Assembly (NCBI RefSeq): GCF_001039005.1
Contig: NZ_LDWR01000021.1
Span: forward strand, 299,648 to 363,647
Source: Burkholderia cepacia
GTDB taxonomy: Bacteria; Pseudomonadota; Gammaproteobacteria; Burkholderiales; Burkholderiaceae
Length of the DNA stretch: 64,000 nt
Direction: 5' to 3'
Shown here: positions 46,541-55,459 of the stretch, piece by piece
Layout: each line of letters opens with the position of its first letter
How positions within the stretch are numbered: the first letter of the stretch is position 1
Notes under the pieces: model-generated
The model's database searches: none
What the model was told of the DNA's origin: nothing
The model's input: the letters and a program-made list of their open reading frames with translations, nothing else
Position numbers and translations under genes: made by a program

Positions 46541-47764
46541 GTGTCCGACACTGCCGCAGTGCAATCCAGCCGCGCGTCCGCGCGCATTTCCCCCGACATG
46601 TGGCGCGCCGCATGGACGGTCACGTCGGTGTTCATGCTGTCCAATTCCCCGACGCCGCTGTATGTGGTCTGGCAGCGCACGCTCGGTTTTTCATCGGGCA
46701 CGCTGACGGTCATCTTTGCCCTTTACATCTTCGGACTCCTGGCCACGCTGTCGGTCGCCGGACAGTTATCGGATCGTTACGGCCGCAAGCCGGTTCTTCT
46801 GCCGGGGATCCTCGTGGCGCTGGTCGCATGTGCGTTGTTCGCCAGCGCAACGTCCATTGCAACGCTTGCCGTGGCCCGGCTGCTGACGGGTATCTCGGTC
46901 GGCGTCATCGTGTCGGCAGGAATGGCATCCGTGGCGGACCTCGGCGGCGGTGAGCGTCGACGTCAGGCCGCCCTGCTCGCATCGGTGGCGATGGTACTCG
47001 GCGCGGGCCTCGGACCGTTACTGGCCGGCGGCGCGGCGCAAACGGTCGCGCATCCGATAGCACCGGTGTTCGGTATCGAATTTCTCGTGTTGCTGAGTGC
47101 GCTCATCATCGCGTGGCGGTTGCCCCTTGGCCGGCCAGCACGGGCAAGCGGCCAAGGCGTGCGTCTGCATTTGCCGTCGGTCCCGGCGATGAATCGACGC
47201 CACGTCGCGGCCGGTATCGGCGTGTTCGGGCCCGGCATTACCGCAACCTCGTTCGTGCTTGCGTTGGGGCCTTCGTTACTCGCCCGTCTGCTCGACGTTC
47301 GCAGCCCGCTGCTCGCCGGCGGCATGGCGTGCGCGATGTTTCTCGCTGCAACGGGCGTTCAGTTCGCCGTGCGGCAATGGTCGGTACGTGCGTTGTTCGC
47401 GGCGGGCACGGCGGCAACCGTACTGTCGATGGGTGCACTGTGCGGCGCGGTGCACATGCTGTCGGCACCCATTCTGGTGGCGGCCGCGCTGTTCGCGGGG
47501 ATCGCGCAGGGTCTCGGGCAATTGGGCGGCCTGACGCTCATCGGCCTGCATGTGCCGGACACGCGCAGGGCCGAAGCCATTGCCGTCATGAATATCGGCG
47601 GCTATCTGCCGGCGGGGCTGCTGCCCGTCATGACCGGCTACGCGATCGACTTCCTTGGCCTGGCGGCCGGTGCCACTGCCTTTGCCGTCGCACTGGCGCT
47701 GATTGCGCTTGGCGCGGGCTGCATGGTGTTCCGATCGCTGAAACGCGGCGGCGACCGACCGTAG
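46541..47764 (+). CDS. MFS transporter, drug-resistance type
   Basis: The 407-residue twelve-helix carrier has 'GQLSDRYGRKPVLLPGI' in loop 2-3 (MFS signature) and 'ARLLTGISVGVIVSAGMASVADL' in helices 4-5, a pattern seen in exporters. It starts at a GTG with AAGGAAGG upstream, 12 bp after the inverted repeat. The ArsR-type repressor divergent to it suggests induction by the compound it exports. The substrate is unknown. Confidence 0.88.
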   Translation: MSDTAAVQSSRASARISPDMWRAAWTVTSVFMLSNSPTPLYVVWQRTLGFSSGTLTVIFALYIFGLLATLSVAGQLSDRYGRKPVLLPGILVALVACALFASATSIATLAVARLLTGISVGVIVSAGMASVADLGGGERRRQAALLASVAMVLGAGLGPLLAGGAAQTVAHPIAPVFGIEFLVLLSALIIAWRLPLGRPARASGQGVRLHLPSVPAMNRRHVAAGIGVFGPGITATSFVLALGPSLLARLLDVRSPLLAGGMACAMFLAATGVQFAVRQWSVRALFAAGTAATVLSMGALCGAVHMLSAPILVAAALFAGIAQGLGQLGGLTLIGLHVPDTRRAEAIAVMNIGGYLPAGLLPVMTGYAIDFLGLAAGATAFAVALALIALGAGCMVFRSLKRGGDRP

Positions 47765-47775
47765 CCGCGCGTCGG

Positions 47776-49179
47776 CTACGCAGCGATCACGCGGTTTCGC
47801 CCCTGATGCTTGGCCTCATACAAGCGCTCGTCGGCCTTGCGCAGAATCGCGTCGATCGTCTCCCCGTCACGACCAAACTCCGAGATGCCGACGCTCACCG
47901 TGAGCTCGATCGGTTTGCCATCGCCATTCTCGAACGGCGTGCCGGCGATCGCCGCGCGAATGCGCTCACCGACCGAGCGCGCGGTATCCAGCGCGGCCTG
48001 CGGCAACAACACCATGAATTCCTCGCCGCCCACCCGCGCCACACCGTCGTACGGGCGGATCGCGTCGAGGCATTTCTTGACGAAGCGTTGCAGGACCTGG
48101 TCGCCCGTCTGATGCCCGTAACTATCGTTGATGACCTTGAAGTGGTCGAGGTCGAGTGCCAGCAGCGAGAACGGTGCGCCGTTGCGTTTCGCGCGGGCAA
48201 TTTCCGCCTCGACGCTTTCAATGAACCGCCGCCGGTTGGCCGCGCCGGTCAGCGGATCGGTTGCGGCCATGTATTCGAGTTTCTCGTTGGTTCGCTGCAG
48301 CTCCTGCAACGCACGTTCCGTGCGGGCCATCGCTTCGCGCAAGCGCGCAAACAGCTCTTCCTGGCTATAGATGGTCGAGAACGAGCGCGTGGTGTGAAAT
48401 GCCTGCACGACACCGTAACTCAGCAGGAAAAACCCTCCGGCGAAGATCACATGCGCGAGCCACCACATGTGATTCCACGGGCGGCCGAGGATGAACGCAA
48501 GCGACGACAGCGCGAACGACGACACCGAGATGCCGTAGATCAGCATGAGCGGGGTGCGGATGCGCCGCACCACCAGCGCGATGACGTTGACGGTCGAAAA
48601 CGCGAGTGCACCGCCCTCCATCGACAGGCGAACCCACGGACTGCCGGCAAATGGCGAGTACGCGACCCAGGCCACCAGCACATCGATCACCAGGAACACG
48701 ACGATCCATGTCGCCCACGCGCGCCGATTGACACGGACCGCCTCGGTGTCCGCCGACCGACTGTACGAGAGCTGTCCGACGAAGATCAAGATGGACATGA
48801 CGAGGCGCGAGGCCGGCCCATACAGCAGGAAGAGCCAGATATTGTGGTGCGCCATGCCGGTGAACGCACCGTGCAATGCGTAGACCAGCGAAAAGCCCAG
48901 AAAGCCGAGCGTCAGCCAACGCAGCAGCGGCTCTCCCGACAGGCGATAACAACGCCAGCACACGTAGGTGACGAACACGCCTTCGAGCGTCGCGGCTGCG
49001 ATCGCCAGCTCGTGGAAAGCGTGATTCTCGAATTTCAGCGCGGGGTTCTGAAAGAAATAGAGGTACGCGATCAGAAAGGCCGGCACCAAAGCGAAGCCGG
49101 CGAGCAGCAGCCTGGCGTAGGCCTTGGTGATGAACTGGATGGCGGCGGCCGGCTCGTTTGCGGATGCAGCGATGCTCAT
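47776..49179 (-). CDS. Membrane diguanylate cyclase (GGDEF)
   Basis: The 467-residue protein has about eight hydrophobic segments (residues 20-290), then a short coiled coil ('LFARLREAMARTERALQELQ') and a GGDEF domain. The active site is intact: 'RVGGEEFMVLLP' (GGEEF about residues 384-388). The RxxD product-inhibition site 'RPYD' sits five residues upstream, so c-di-GMP feedback is expected. The ATG at 49179 has a GGAGGGGAG before it. It is convergent with the MFS gene (11-bp gap). The membrane part may be a sensor, but no ligand is evident. Confidence 0.9.
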   Translation of the reverse strand: MSIAASANEPAAAIQFITKAYARLLLAGFALVPAFLIAYLYFFQNPALKFENHAFHELAIAAATLEGVFVTYVCWRCYRLSGEPLLRWLTLGFLGFSLVYALHGAFTGMAHHNIWLFLLYGPASRLVMSILIFVGQLSYSRSADTEAVRVNRRAWATWIVVFLVIDVLVAWVAYSPFAGSPWVRLSMEGGALAFSTVNVIALVVRRIRTPLMLIYGISVSSFALSSLAFILGRPWNHMWWLAHVIFAGGFFLLSYGVVQAFHTTRSFSTIYSQEELFARLREAMARTERALQELQRTNEKLEYMAATDPLTGAANRRRFIESVEAEIARAKRNGAPFSLLALDLDHFKVINDSYGHQTGDQVLQRFVKKCLDAIRPYDGVARVGGEEFMVLLPQAALDTARSVGERIRAAIAGTPFENGDGKPIELTVSVGISEFGRDGETIDAILRKADERLYEAKHQGRNRVIAA

Positions 49180-49512
49180 CGTCTCCCCTCCGGATTTCAT
49201 CGGATGAATCCAGTATATGCGTAGCGATTTGCATTTGATACTGGCCGGACACCATAGAATCGCGTGCTGTAAATAGATCGTCGAATTGAATCGAAACCGG
49301 TTCTTGCGACCGTAATCCGGGCGTTGCCGATGACGGGAATGGTCAGTGAAGCCACGTTCGTCATAGCCAATCGAGCGCCTGTTTACAGGACGGGCCGGAT
49401 GTCGGAGCAACGACGCGGCGCGCTTGGCGAGTGACGCTTCGTGGCCGGCCGCCGACCCTTTTGCCCCGCGTTCCCGCAATGCCGCGGAGCACCTGTTTTC
49501 GTGCGGCCGCCG
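49180..49512. other. Intergenic stretch (333 bp) with no supported gene
   Basis: It lies upstream of the diguanylate cyclase and beyond the end of the ferritin-like gene. It should contain the cyclase promoter (moderately AT-rich 49200-49300). No repeat or palindrome of note was found. Confidence 0.5.
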
Positions 49513-49977
49513 CTACCCGCGGCCCGATCCTCCATCGCGCAACCGCGCATCCACCGCGCCGATGTTCTTCTCGTGCGCAACCAGCATCAGCGACAGCGCG
49601 TGATGGATATCCGGTTCCGCGAGCGTCGGCAGCAGCGCCTGCAGCTTGCGGACGACCCAGCGCTGGCCACGGTTCAGGAACGCCATGCGCGCCGCCAGAT
49701 CGTCGATCGCCATCGCCTTTTCATAGAACGCGCCGGTCGCGCGCGTCGGCACCGCGTCGAGCGACCGGATCGCGTCGACGAGCACGCTGCACCAGTGCGC
49801 TTCGTCCTGGCGAATGCCCGCGACAAGCCTGTGCAACTCGGGATCGGTGATCTCGGCCGCCGTCTCCGACGTCACGCGCGCGCCGGCGCGCTCGGCCTCC
49901 AGCAGTTCGTTCAGCAACGCGAGCAGCGCGTCGCGCTGCGCATCGGCGGGCCCGTCGTCGCCGGTCAGGTTCGACAT
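49513..49977 (-). CDS. Ferritin-like four-helix protein (DUF6306-type)
   Basis: The 154-residue helical protein has metal-ligand-like spacing: 'NELLEAERAGARV' (Glu), 'GIRQDEAHWCSVLVDAI' (Glu-x-x-His) and 'LVAHEKNIGAVDARL' (His-Glu). This is the pattern of small ferritin-like or rubrerythrin-like bundles of unknown role. The start at 49977 follows CGGAGGAC. It stands alone between a diguanylate cyclase and the glycolate regulator gene. A function in iron or peroxide handling is only a guess. Confidence 0.7.
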   Translation of the reverse strand: MSNLTGDDGPADAQRDALLALLNELLEAERAGARVTSETAAEITDPELHRLVAGIRQDEAHWCSVLVDAIRSLDAVPTRATGAFYEKAMAIDDLAARMAFLNRGQRWVVRKLQALLPTLAEPDIHHALSLMLVAHEKNIGAVDARLRDGGSGRG

Positions 49978-50179
49978 CGAATGTCCTCCGTTTCGGAATG
50001 GACGGCGCACCGCCACGTCCGACGCGGACCCGTCATGCGCTGCGCGCACAACCGATCCACGCATCATGCGGAAGGCAGCGGACCGCGCGAGGAATGAATC
50101 CCAGTGTGACACGTCAATGTGACTCGCGCCGCCGTGCGACTCGCCGCGCGTGATGCGCGTCAAGTCATGCCGAACAACC

Positions 50180-50950
50180 TCACGTCCACCCTTCGAGCCG
50201 CAACGTCGACCGCACGAGCCGCTGTTCCTCCTGCTCGATCTCGCGCAGATAGTCGACGCACTGACGGATATGTTCGCTCGCGGCCTTGCGCGCCTGGTCG
50301 GGCAGCCGCCCCGTGACCGCGTTGTAGAGCCGCGCATGCTGGCGGTCGATCTGCTTCTTCAGCGGCTCGCGGTGATAGAGGTTGTTCACCGACGCGAACA
50401 CCGAACTGAGCAGCAGGTCGGTCAGCGACTGCAGCGTGTTGACGAGCACGGGGTTGTGCGACGCCTCGCAGATCGAGAGATGGAATGCGTGGTCGAGCTT
50501 CGCACGCGCGGCGGGATCAAGATCCTGCGCGTCGGCCGCCGTCATTTCGTCGTAGCGGCGCTTGATCAGGATGAAGTCCGCCGGCGTGCCGCGCAGCGCG
50601 GCGAGTCGCGCGGCCTCGGCCTCGAGCATCCCGCGCACCTCGAACAGGTCGTACAGCGTGCGCGGCTGCGAGCCGAGCAGATGCATCATCGGCGTGATCT
50701 CGCGCTGCGGGGTCAAGCTCGCGACGAACGAACCCTTGCCGTGCGCCGTGTCGATGATCCCGCGCGCGTGCAGCAGCTTCATCCCTTCGCGCACGGCCGT
50801 GCGCGACACGCCGAGCTTCTCGGTCAGCCGCCGTTCCGACGGCAGCGCCTGCCCGGCTTTCAGCACGCCATCGACGATCAGCTTCTCGATCCGCTCGGCG
50901 ACGACGTCGGCCACGCGTCGCGCCGGCCGCTCTCGATCCTGCATTTCCAT
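50180..50950 (-). CDS. glcC: GlcC-type GntR regulator of the glycolate operon
   Basis: The 256-residue FadR-subfamily protein starts 'RPARRVADVVAERIEKLIVDGVLKAGQALPSERRL', which aligns with the N terminus of E. coli GlcC, followed by the recognition helix 'LGVSRTAVREGMKLL'. The FCD domain contains 'LDHAFHLSICEASHNPV' and 'QHARLYNAVTG'. An upstream ATG at 50992 has a better ribosome site and would place one operator inside the gene, so the start is not certain. It is divergent from glcDEF and probably responds to glycolate. Confidence 0.88.
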   Translation of the reverse strand: MEMQDRERPARRVADVVAERIEKLIVDGVLKAGQALPSERRLTEKLGVSRTAVREGMKLLHARGIIDTAHGKGSFVASLTPQREITPMMHLLGSQPRTLYDLFEVRGMLEAEAARLAALRGTPADFILIKRRYDEMTAADAQDLDPAARAKLDHAFHLSICEASHNPVLVNTLQSLTDLLLSSVFASVNNLYHREPLKKQIDRQHARLYNAVTGRLPDQARKAASEHIRQCVDYLREIEQEEQRLVRSTLRLEGWT

Positions 50951-50952
50951 AC

Positions 50953-50963
50953 TGGTATGACCA
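50953..50963. promoter_or_regulatory. GlcC-type operator, copy 1
   Basis: TGGTATGACCA has TGGT/ACCA inverted half-sites typical of GlcC/LldR/FadR regulators. It lies directly before the preferred glcC start codon. Confidence 0.65.
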
Positions 50964-51058
50964 CTTTGGACAGATATCGTCGATTTTCGCATAAACCCTT
51001 GTCTCCATGAGGTTTTGTGGTTCGCATCGAAGCCGCTTCGAGGTGCCCGTTCAAAAAC

Positions 51059-51069
51059 TGGTATGACCA
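51059..51069. promoter_or_regulatory. GlcC-type operator, copy 2
   Basis: An identical TGGTATGACCA, 106 bp from copy 1 (close to ten helical turns) and 105 bp before glcD. The identity extends to 14 bp (ACTGGTATGACCAC). The spacing would permit looping. Confidence 0.65.
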
Positions 51070-51174
51070 CATGGAACACGTCTGGACAGGCGCGGCCGGC
51101 CCGCCAAGAATCGCGTCCATCCGGTGTGTCGCGCATCGCGCGGCCGCCCGCATGAAGGAGACGGAGACACCCCG

Positions 51175-52674
51175 ATGAGTTTCATCTACGACGAACGGAT
51201 CGACGGCCCGCTGGCCACCGTCGAGCGCAACACGCTCGTCGCCGCGCTGCACGCGGCGGCGCCCGGCCTCGACGTGTTGCACGAACGCGAGGCGCTCAAG
51301 CCGTTCGAATGCGACGGCCTCGCCGCGTACCGCACGGTGCCGCTCGCGGTCGTGCTGCCCGACACGGTCGAGCAGGTACGCGCGGTGCTGCGCGTCGCGG
51401 CCGCGCACCGCGTGCCGGTGGTCGCGCGCGGCGCGGGCACGGGGCTGTCGGGCGGCGCGATGCCGCTCGAAAAAGGCATCCTGCTCGTGATGGCGAAGTT
51501 CAACCGGATTCTCGACATCGACCCCGATGCCGGCATCGCGCGCGTGCAGCCCGGCGTGCGCAACCTCGCGATCTCGCAGGCGGCCGCGCCGCACGGCCTC
51601 TATTACGCGCCCGATCCGTCGTCGCAGATCGCCTGCTCGATCGGCGGCAACGTCGCCGAAAACGCGGGCGGCGTGCATTGCCTGAAATACGGGCTCACGG
51701 TGCACAACATCCTGAAGGTCGAGATCCTGACGATCGACGGCGACACGCTCACGCTCGGCGCGGATGCGCTCGACGCGCCCGGCTTCGACCTGCTCGCGCT
51801 GTTCACCGGCTCCGAAGGGATGCTCGGCATCGTCACGGAAGTCACCGTGAAGCTGCTGCCGAAGCCGCCGAGCGTGAAGGTGCTGATGGCGAGCTTCGAC
51901 GACGTCGCCGAGGCCGGCGCCGCGGTCGCGCGGATCATCGGCGCGGGCGTGATTCCGGGCGGCCTCGAAATGATGGACAACCTCGCGATCCGCGCAGCCG
52001 AGGATTTCATCCACGCGGGTTATCCGGTCGATGCGCAGGCGATCCTGCTGTGCGAACTCGACGGCGCGGCGAGCGACGTCGACGAGGACGCCGACCGCGT
52101 CGCCGCGCTGCTGCGCGAAGCGGGCGCGACCGAAATCCGCGTCGCGCGCGACGAAGCCGAGCGCCAGCGCTTCTGGGCCGGCCGCAAGAACGCGTTCCCC
52201 GCGGTCGGCCGCATGTCGCCCGACTACTACTGCATGGACGGCACGATCCCGCGCCGCGAGCTGCCGCGCGTGCTCGAAGGCATCGCCGCGCTGTCCGCGG
52301 AATACGGACTGCCCGTCGCGAACGTGTTCCATGCGGGCGACGGCAACATGCACCCGCTGATCCTGTTCGATGCGAACCGGCCCGGCGAGCTCGACCGCGC
52401 CGAAGCGCTCGGCGGCCGGATCCTCGAGCTGTGCGTCGCGGTCGGCGGCAGCATCACCGGCGAGCACGGCGTCGGCCGCGAAAAGATCAACCAGATGTGC
52501 GTGCAGTTCAACGCCGACGAAATCACGTTCTTCCACGCGGTGAAGGCCGCGTTCGATCCGCAGGGCCTGCTCAATCCCGGCAAGAACATCCCGACGCTGC
52601 ACCGCTGCGCCGAATTCGGTGCGATGCACGTCCATCACGGCAAGCTGCCGTTTCCCGAACTGGAGCGCTTCTGA
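51175..52674 (+). CDS. glcD: Glycolate oxidase subunit GlcD (FAD-linked)
   Basis: The 499-residue FAD-linked oxidase has the PCMH FAD-binding motifs 'VVARGAGTGLSGGAMPLEKG' and 'IGGNVAENAGGVHCLKYG', and the C-terminal oxidase part with 'NVFHAGDGNMHPLILFD' and 'GGSITGEHGVGREK'. These are the usual catalytic and flavin contacts. It oxidises glycolate (and D-lactate weakly) to glyoxylate together with GlcE and GlcF. Its stop overlaps the glcE start by one base (TGATG). GAAGGAGACGGAGACACC lies before the ATG. Confidence 0.95.
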   Translation: MSFIYDERIDGPLATVERNTLVAALHAAAPGLDVLHEREALKPFECDGLAAYRTVPLAVVLPDTVEQVRAVLRVAAAHRVPVVARGAGTGLSGGAMPLEKGILLVMAKFNRILDIDPDAGIARVQPGVRNLAISQAAAPHGLYYAPDPSSQIACSIGGNVAENAGGVHCLKYGLTVHNILKVEILTIDGDTLTLGADALDAPGFDLLALFTGSEGMLGIVTEVTVKLLPKPPSVKVLMASFDDVAEAGAAVARIIGAGVIPGGLEMMDNLAIRAAEDFIHAGYPVDAQAILLCELDGAASDVDEDADRVAALLREAGATEIRVARDEAERQRFWAGRKNAFPAVGRMSPDYYCMDGTIPRRELPRVLEGIAALSAEYGLPVANVFHAGDGNMHPLILFDANRPGELDRAEALGGRILELCVAVGGSITGEHGVGREKINQMCVQFNADEITFFHAVKAAFDPQGLLNPGKNIPTLHRCAEFGAMHVHHGKLPFPELERF

Positions 52675-53750
52675 TGCGACGCGAAATCGAATCGATCGAC
52701 GACAGCGCGGCGCTCGTCGCCCAGGTCGACGCCGCACTCCACGACCACCAGCCGCTGCACATTCGCGGCGCCGGCACGAAAGCCTTCCTCGGCCGCCCCG
52801 TCGAAGGCCGCACGCTCGACGTGCGCACGCATCGCGGCATCGTCGCGTACGACCCGACCGAACTCGTCGTCACCGCGCGCGCGGGCACGCCGCTCGCCGA
52901 GCTCGAAGCGATGCTCGACGCGGCCGGCCAGATGCTGCCGTGCGAGCCGCCGTCGTTCGGCGGCGCGGCAACGGTCGGCGGAATGTTCGCGGCGGCGCTG
53001 TCGGGGCCGCGCCGCCCGTGGGCCGGCGCGGTGCGCGATTTCGTGCTCGGCTGCCGCGTGATCGCCGGCCACGCGAAGCACCTGCGCTTCGGCGGCGAAG
53101 TGATGAAGAACGTCGCGGGCTACGACGTATCGCGACTGCTCGCGGGCAGCTTCGGCTGCCTCGGCGTCGTGACCGAGGTATCGCTGAAGGTGCTGCCGAA
53201 GCCGCGCGCGACCGGCGATCTCGCGTTGCCGCTGGCCGCGGGCGAAGCCGTGCGGCGCGTCGCCGCGTGGCGGCGCGCGGGGCTGCCGCTCGCGGGCGCA
53301 TGCCACGCGGACGGCGTGCTGCGCGTGCGGATCGAAGGCGGCGAGGGCTCGGTGAAGGCCGCGCGCGCCACGATCGGCGGCGACCGGATGGACGACACCG
53401 GCGACGCGTTCTGGGCGCGGCTGCGCGATCACGCGCTACCGTTCTTCGACGATCCGCGCCCGCTGTGGCGCGTGTCGGTGCCGGCCGCCGCGCCGCTCGA
53501 TGCGTTGCCCGGCGCGTTACTCGCCGATTGGGGCGGCGCGCAGCGCTGGCTGAAGAGCGACGCCGCGCCGGCCGACGTGCAGCGGCTGGCTGCGCAATGG
53601 GGCGGCCACGCGACCTGCTTCACCCCGGGTACGACACGCGAGCCGTTCCAGCCGCTGCCGCCCGCCTTGTTGCGCGTGCATCGACAGCTCAAGGCGCAGC
53701 TCGACCCGCACGCGATTTTCAATCCCGGCCGCCTGACCGCCGACTTCTGA
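52674..53750 (+). CDS. glcE: Glycolate oxidase subunit GlcE (FAD-binding)
   Basis: The 358-residue second flavin subunit has 'HIRGAGTKAFLG', 'CEPPSFGGAATVGGMFAAALSG' and 'EVMKNVAGYDVSRLLAGSFGCLGVVTEVSLKV', the GlcE form of the FAD-binding fold. The oxidase C-terminal domain is short, as usual. The start overlaps the glcD stop. It assembles with GlcD and GlcF at the inner membrane. Confidence 0.94.
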   Translation: MRREIESIDDSAALVAQVDAALHDHQPLHIRGAGTKAFLGRPVEGRTLDVRTHRGIVAYDPTELVVTARAGTPLAELEAMLDAAGQMLPCEPPSFGGAATVGGMFAAALSGPRRPWAGAVRDFVLGCRVIAGHAKHLRFGGEVMKNVAGYDVSRLLAGSFGCLGVVTEVSLKVLPKPRATGDLALPLAAGEAVRRVAAWRRAGLPLAGACHADGVLRVRIEGGEGSVKAARATIGGDRMDDTGDAFWARLRDHALPFFDDPRPLWRVSVPAAAPLDALPGALLADWGGAQRWLKSDAAPADVQRLAAQWGGHATCFTPGTTREPFQPLPPALLRVHRQLKAQLDPHAIFNPGRLTADF

Positions 53751-53769
53751 CCTTCGAAGCGACCCGCCG

Positions 53770-54990
53770 ATGCAAACCAATCTCAGCGAAGCAAGCAAGG
53801 CCCTCGCCCGGGCCGACGAAGCGGAAGCGATCCTGCGCGCGTGCGTGCACTGCGGCTTCTGCAACGCGACCTGCCCGACCTACCAGGTGCTCGGCAACGA
53901 GCTCGACGGGCCGCGCGGCCGCATCTACCTGATCAAGCAATTGCTCGAAGGCGAGCCGTGCGGCGAGCGCACGCAGCAGCATCTCGACCGCTGCCTGACG
54001 TGCCGCAACTGCGAGACGACCTGCCCATCCGGCGTGCGTTATCACACGCTGCTCGACATCGGCCGCGCGGAAGCCGAAAAGCGCGCGCAGCGGCCCGCGC
54101 GCGAGCGCCTGCTGCGTGCGGGGCTGCGCCATGTGGTGCCGCGCCCGGCGACGTTCGCCGCATTGCTGAAGGCCGGCCGCGCGCTGCGCCCGCTGCTGCC
54201 CGGCACGCTGCAGGACAAGATCCCGGCTGCCGCGCCCGTGGCCGCGCCGCGTCCGCCGGTGCGCCACGCGCGGCGCGTGCTGATGCTCGAAGGCTGCGTG
54301 CAGCCGTCGCTGTCGCCGAACACCAATGCGGCCGCCGCGCGCGTGCTCGACCGGCTCGGCATCGGCGTGAGCCCGGCGCGCGAAGCCGGCTGCTGCGGCG
54401 CGACCGAATATCACCTGAACGCGCAGGACGCGGGCCTCGCCCGCGCGCGCCGCAACATCGACGCGTGGTGGCCCGCGATCGAGGCCGGTGCGGAAGCGAT
54501 CGTGCTGACGGCGAGCGGCTGCGGCGCGTTCGTCAAGGAATACGGCGACCTGCTGCGCTCCGACCCCGCCTATGCGGACAAGGCACGGCGCGTCAGCGTG
54601 CTCGCGCGCGATCTCGCCGAGGTGATCGCGGCCGAGCCGCTCGACGCGCTGGCCGATTCGACGCAACGCCGTGTCGCGGTCCACTGCCCGTGCACGCTGC
54701 AGCACGCGCAGCGCCTCGGCGGTGTTGTCGAAAGCATCCTGACGCGGCTCGGCTTCGATCTGACGAATGTCGCCGACGGCCACCTGTGCTGCGGCTCGGC
54801 CGGCACGTATTCGCTGACGCAGCCCGAGCTCGCGACGAAACTGCGCGACAACCGGCTCGATGCGCTCGAAGCCGCGCGGCCGGACCTGATTGTCACGGCC
54901 AACGTCGGCTGCCAGACTCACCTGAACGGCGCGGGCCGCACGCCCGTGCGCCACTGGATCGAGCTCGTCGACAACCGACTCGTCAACTGA
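53770..54990 (+). CDS. glcF: Glycolate oxidase iron-sulfur subunit GlcF
   Basis: The 406-residue protein has two 4Fe-4S motifs: 'CVHCGFCNATCPTY' (C25, C28, C31, C35) and 'CLTCRNCETTCPSG' (C75, C78, C81, C85). Two CCG domains follow ('EAGCCGATEYHL', 'LCCGSAGTYSL'), as in heterodisulfide reductase-type electron carriers. It passes electrons from the flavin subunits to the quinone pool. It is 19 bp after glcE and belongs to the same operon. Confidence 0.95.
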   Translation: MQTNLSEASKALARADEAEAILRACVHCGFCNATCPTYQVLGNELDGPRGRIYLIKQLLEGEPCGERTQQHLDRCLTCRNCETTCPSGVRYHTLLDIGRAEAEKRAQRPARERLLRAGLRHVVPRPATFAALLKAGRALRPLLPGTLQDKIPAAAPVAAPRPPVRHARRVLMLEGCVQPSLSPNTNAAAARVLDRLGIGVSPAREAGCCGATEYHLNAQDAGLARARRNIDAWWPAIEAGAEAIVLTASGCGAFVKEYGDLLRSDPAYADKARRVSVLARDLAEVIAAEPLDALADSTQRRVAVHCPCTLQHAQRLGGVVESILTRLGFDLTNVADGHLCCGSAGTYSLTQPELATKLRDNRLDALEAARPDLIVTANVGCQTHLNGAGRTPVRHWIELVDNRLVN

Positions 54991-55010
54991 CCTGAATTCG
55001 GAGGAACGCC

Positions 55011-55415
55011 ATGCAAACGAAACCCGAACTCGAACTCGCCGATGCCGACCGCATGCTTGCCGCCGCCCGCGCGGAAGCAGAGCGCCACGGCTGGGCCGTG
55101 TCGATCGCCGTCGTCGACGACGGCGGCCATCTGCTCGCGTTCGCGCGCCTGAACGGTGCATCGCCGGCCAGTTCTTACATCGCGCAGGACAAGGCGCGCG
55201 CGGCGGCGCTCGGCCGTCGCGAGACGAAGGCGTATGAGGATATGATCAACGGTGGCCGCACCGCGTTTCTCAGCGTGCCGCTGACGGGGTTGCTCGAAGG
55301 CGGCGTGCCGGTCACGGTCGGCGGCCGGATTGCGGGTGCGATCGGCGTGTCTGGCGTAAAGTCCGAACAGGACGCGCAGATCGCCCGCGCCGGCACACAA
55401 AGCGTCGCGACATAA
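55011..55415 (+). CDS. glcG: GlcG/HbpS family protein
   Basis: The 134-residue small alpha/beta protein of the HbpS/GlcG family has '[24 protein letters not shown]' and '[19 protein letters not shown]' as hallmarks. In E. coli the homologue is part of the glc operon. The biochemical role is unclear; HbpS homologues bind haem or cobalamin-like ligands. It lies between glcF and glcB on the same strand, with TCGGAGG before the ATG. Confidence 0.88.
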   Translation: MQTKPELELADADRMLAAARAEAERHGWAVSIAVVDDGGHLLAFARLNGASPASSYIAQDKARAAALGRRETKAYEDMINGGRTAFLSVPLTGLLEGGVPVTVGGRIAGAIGVSGVKSEQDAQIARAGTQSVAT

Positions 55416-55459
55416 CCAGCCAAGCCGCGCGCGCGCATTTTTCCCCGGGAGGATTAACG

